From Candidatus Altimarinota bacterium (GTDB lineage Bacteria; Patescibacteriota; Gracilibacteria; UBA1369; LOWO2-01-FULL-3): DNA of 32,747 bases. The translations under genes were made by a program, and so were the position numbers. The notes below the pieces were generated by a model. The model ran no database searches and was not told the origin of the DNA. It saw nothing but the letters and a program-made list of their open reading frames with translations. Each line of letters opens with the position of its first letter. Position 1 is the first letter of the stretch. Where the stretch lies: assembly GCA_016763975.1 (NCBI GenBank), contig JAESSS010000095.1, positions 1 through 32,747 of the forward strand, written 5' to 3'. Positions 32,264-32,747 of the stretch are shown in pieces.

Positions 32264-32747
32264 ATGACTTTACACACACTAAGCAGCAAAAACGGTAAAA
32301 CAGCACGAAAACGTGTAGGACGCGGAAACGCTTCTGGACATGGAACTTATTCATGTAGAGGTATGAAAGGTCAAAGCGCCCGTACAGGTGGACGCAGAAG
32401 ACCTGGTTTTGAAGGAGGACAAACTCCTTACCACATGAGAATGCCTAAACTAAAGGGATTCAAAAATCCAAACCACTTTGAATACCAAGCAGTAAACGTT
32501 GGTTCATTAAATATTTTTGACGACAACTCAATTGTAGATGTCGCAGCACTTTACGCAAAAAATCTTATTTCAAAAAAGAACAGACCTGTTAAACTTCTTG
32601 GCAGTGATGAACTCGAAAAAACACTAACAATTATTGTCCACAAAGCTTCTAAAACAGCCATTGAAAAGGTTGAAGCTAAAAAAGGAAAGGTAGAATTCAT
32701 TTCAAAAGGAAATGCTCCTGAAAAAGGAAAAAAACCTAAAAAAGAAA
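32264..32747 (+). CDS. rplO: 50S ribosomal protein L15 (partial, runs off the window)
   Basis: L15 is a late 50S assembly protein. The ATG at 32264 opens MTLHTLSSKNGKTARKRVGR, then GGRRRPGFEGGQTPYHMRMP and KLKGFKNP, which are diagnostic. The frame is open to the window end at about residue 161, with a Lys-rich end (KKGKVEFISKGNAPEKGKKP). That is already longer than the usual 145-150 aa, so this L15 also carries a tail. It follows rpsE directly without rpmD. Confidence 0.95.
   Translation, partial: MTLHTLSSKNGKTARKRVGRGNASGHGTYSCRGMKGQSARTGGRRRPGFEGGQTPYHMRMPKLKGFKNPNHFEYQAVNVGSLNIFDDNSIVDVAALYAKNLISKKNRPVKLLGSDELEKTLTIIVHKASKTAIEKVEAKKGKVEFISKGNAPEKGKKPKKE

Noticed and set aside
1-32747. UGA read as glycine, as in some CPR lineages
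   Set aside because: No in-frame UGA in conserved genes, and UGA ends L14 exactly at the conserved terminus.
1-32747. tRNA or rRNA genes, CRISPR arrays, insertion sequences
   Set aside because: The spacers are all short and filled with promoters or hairpins. No cloverleaf, direct-repeat array or transposase was seen.

Overview
The window is a moderately AT-rich piece of a bacterial chromosome that looks like a Candidate Phyla Radiation (Patescibacteria) genome. The reasons are a ribosomal-protein operon in standard bacterial order but without rpmD (L30) between rpsE and rplO, compact proteins, Lys/Ala-rich tails on several proteins, and starts that almost never carry a Shine-Dalgarno motif. 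UGA is used as a stop, most clearly at the conserved C-terminus of L14. This argues against the UGA=Gly code of many Gracilibacteria and Absconditabacteria. I cannot place it below phylum level.

Layout. 1-700: the end of trpB and a short trpA. 704-2225: two adjacent minus-strand paralogues of an unrecognised family. 2342-3106: a xylose-isomerase-like TIM-barrel protein. 3112-4173: a minus-strand protein of unknown function with one membrane anchor. 4239-12645: rpoB, ssb and rpoC. Both polymerase genes are interrupted by a single -1 frame discontinuity. 12691-20899: a str-like region (rpsL, rpsG, fusA, tuf) interrupted by an M23-type peptidase-like protein and a large Lys-rich SH3-like/three-module protein. 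21059-21382: rpsJ with its own promoter and terminators on both sides. 21460-23735: a Ca2+/cation antiporter and a head-on orphan gene that separate rpsJ from the rest of the S10 operon. 23832-end: the S10-spc operon, rplC to rplO, running off the right edge.

Most + strand genes form the transcription and translation core. Promoters are easy to read: TTGACT/TTGACA-like -35, a 16-18 nt spacer, and TATAAT/TAAGAT-like -10. They show that the str region is cut into several separate transcription units (M23, Lys-rich protein, fusA, tuf, rpsJ, antiporter). The S10-spc genes instead appear as one long unit with TAATG or ATGA coupling. Its few longer spacers carry small GC-rich hairpins, one of which recurs inside the rpsE coding tail.

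The least explained parts are the paralogue pair at 704-2225, the Lys-rich three-module protein with its M23 neighbour, the hairpin repeat in the ribosomal operon, and the paired discontinuities in rpoB and rpoC. I see no tRNA, rRNA, CRISPR array or insertion sequence. No gene-free stretch exceeds 300 bases.
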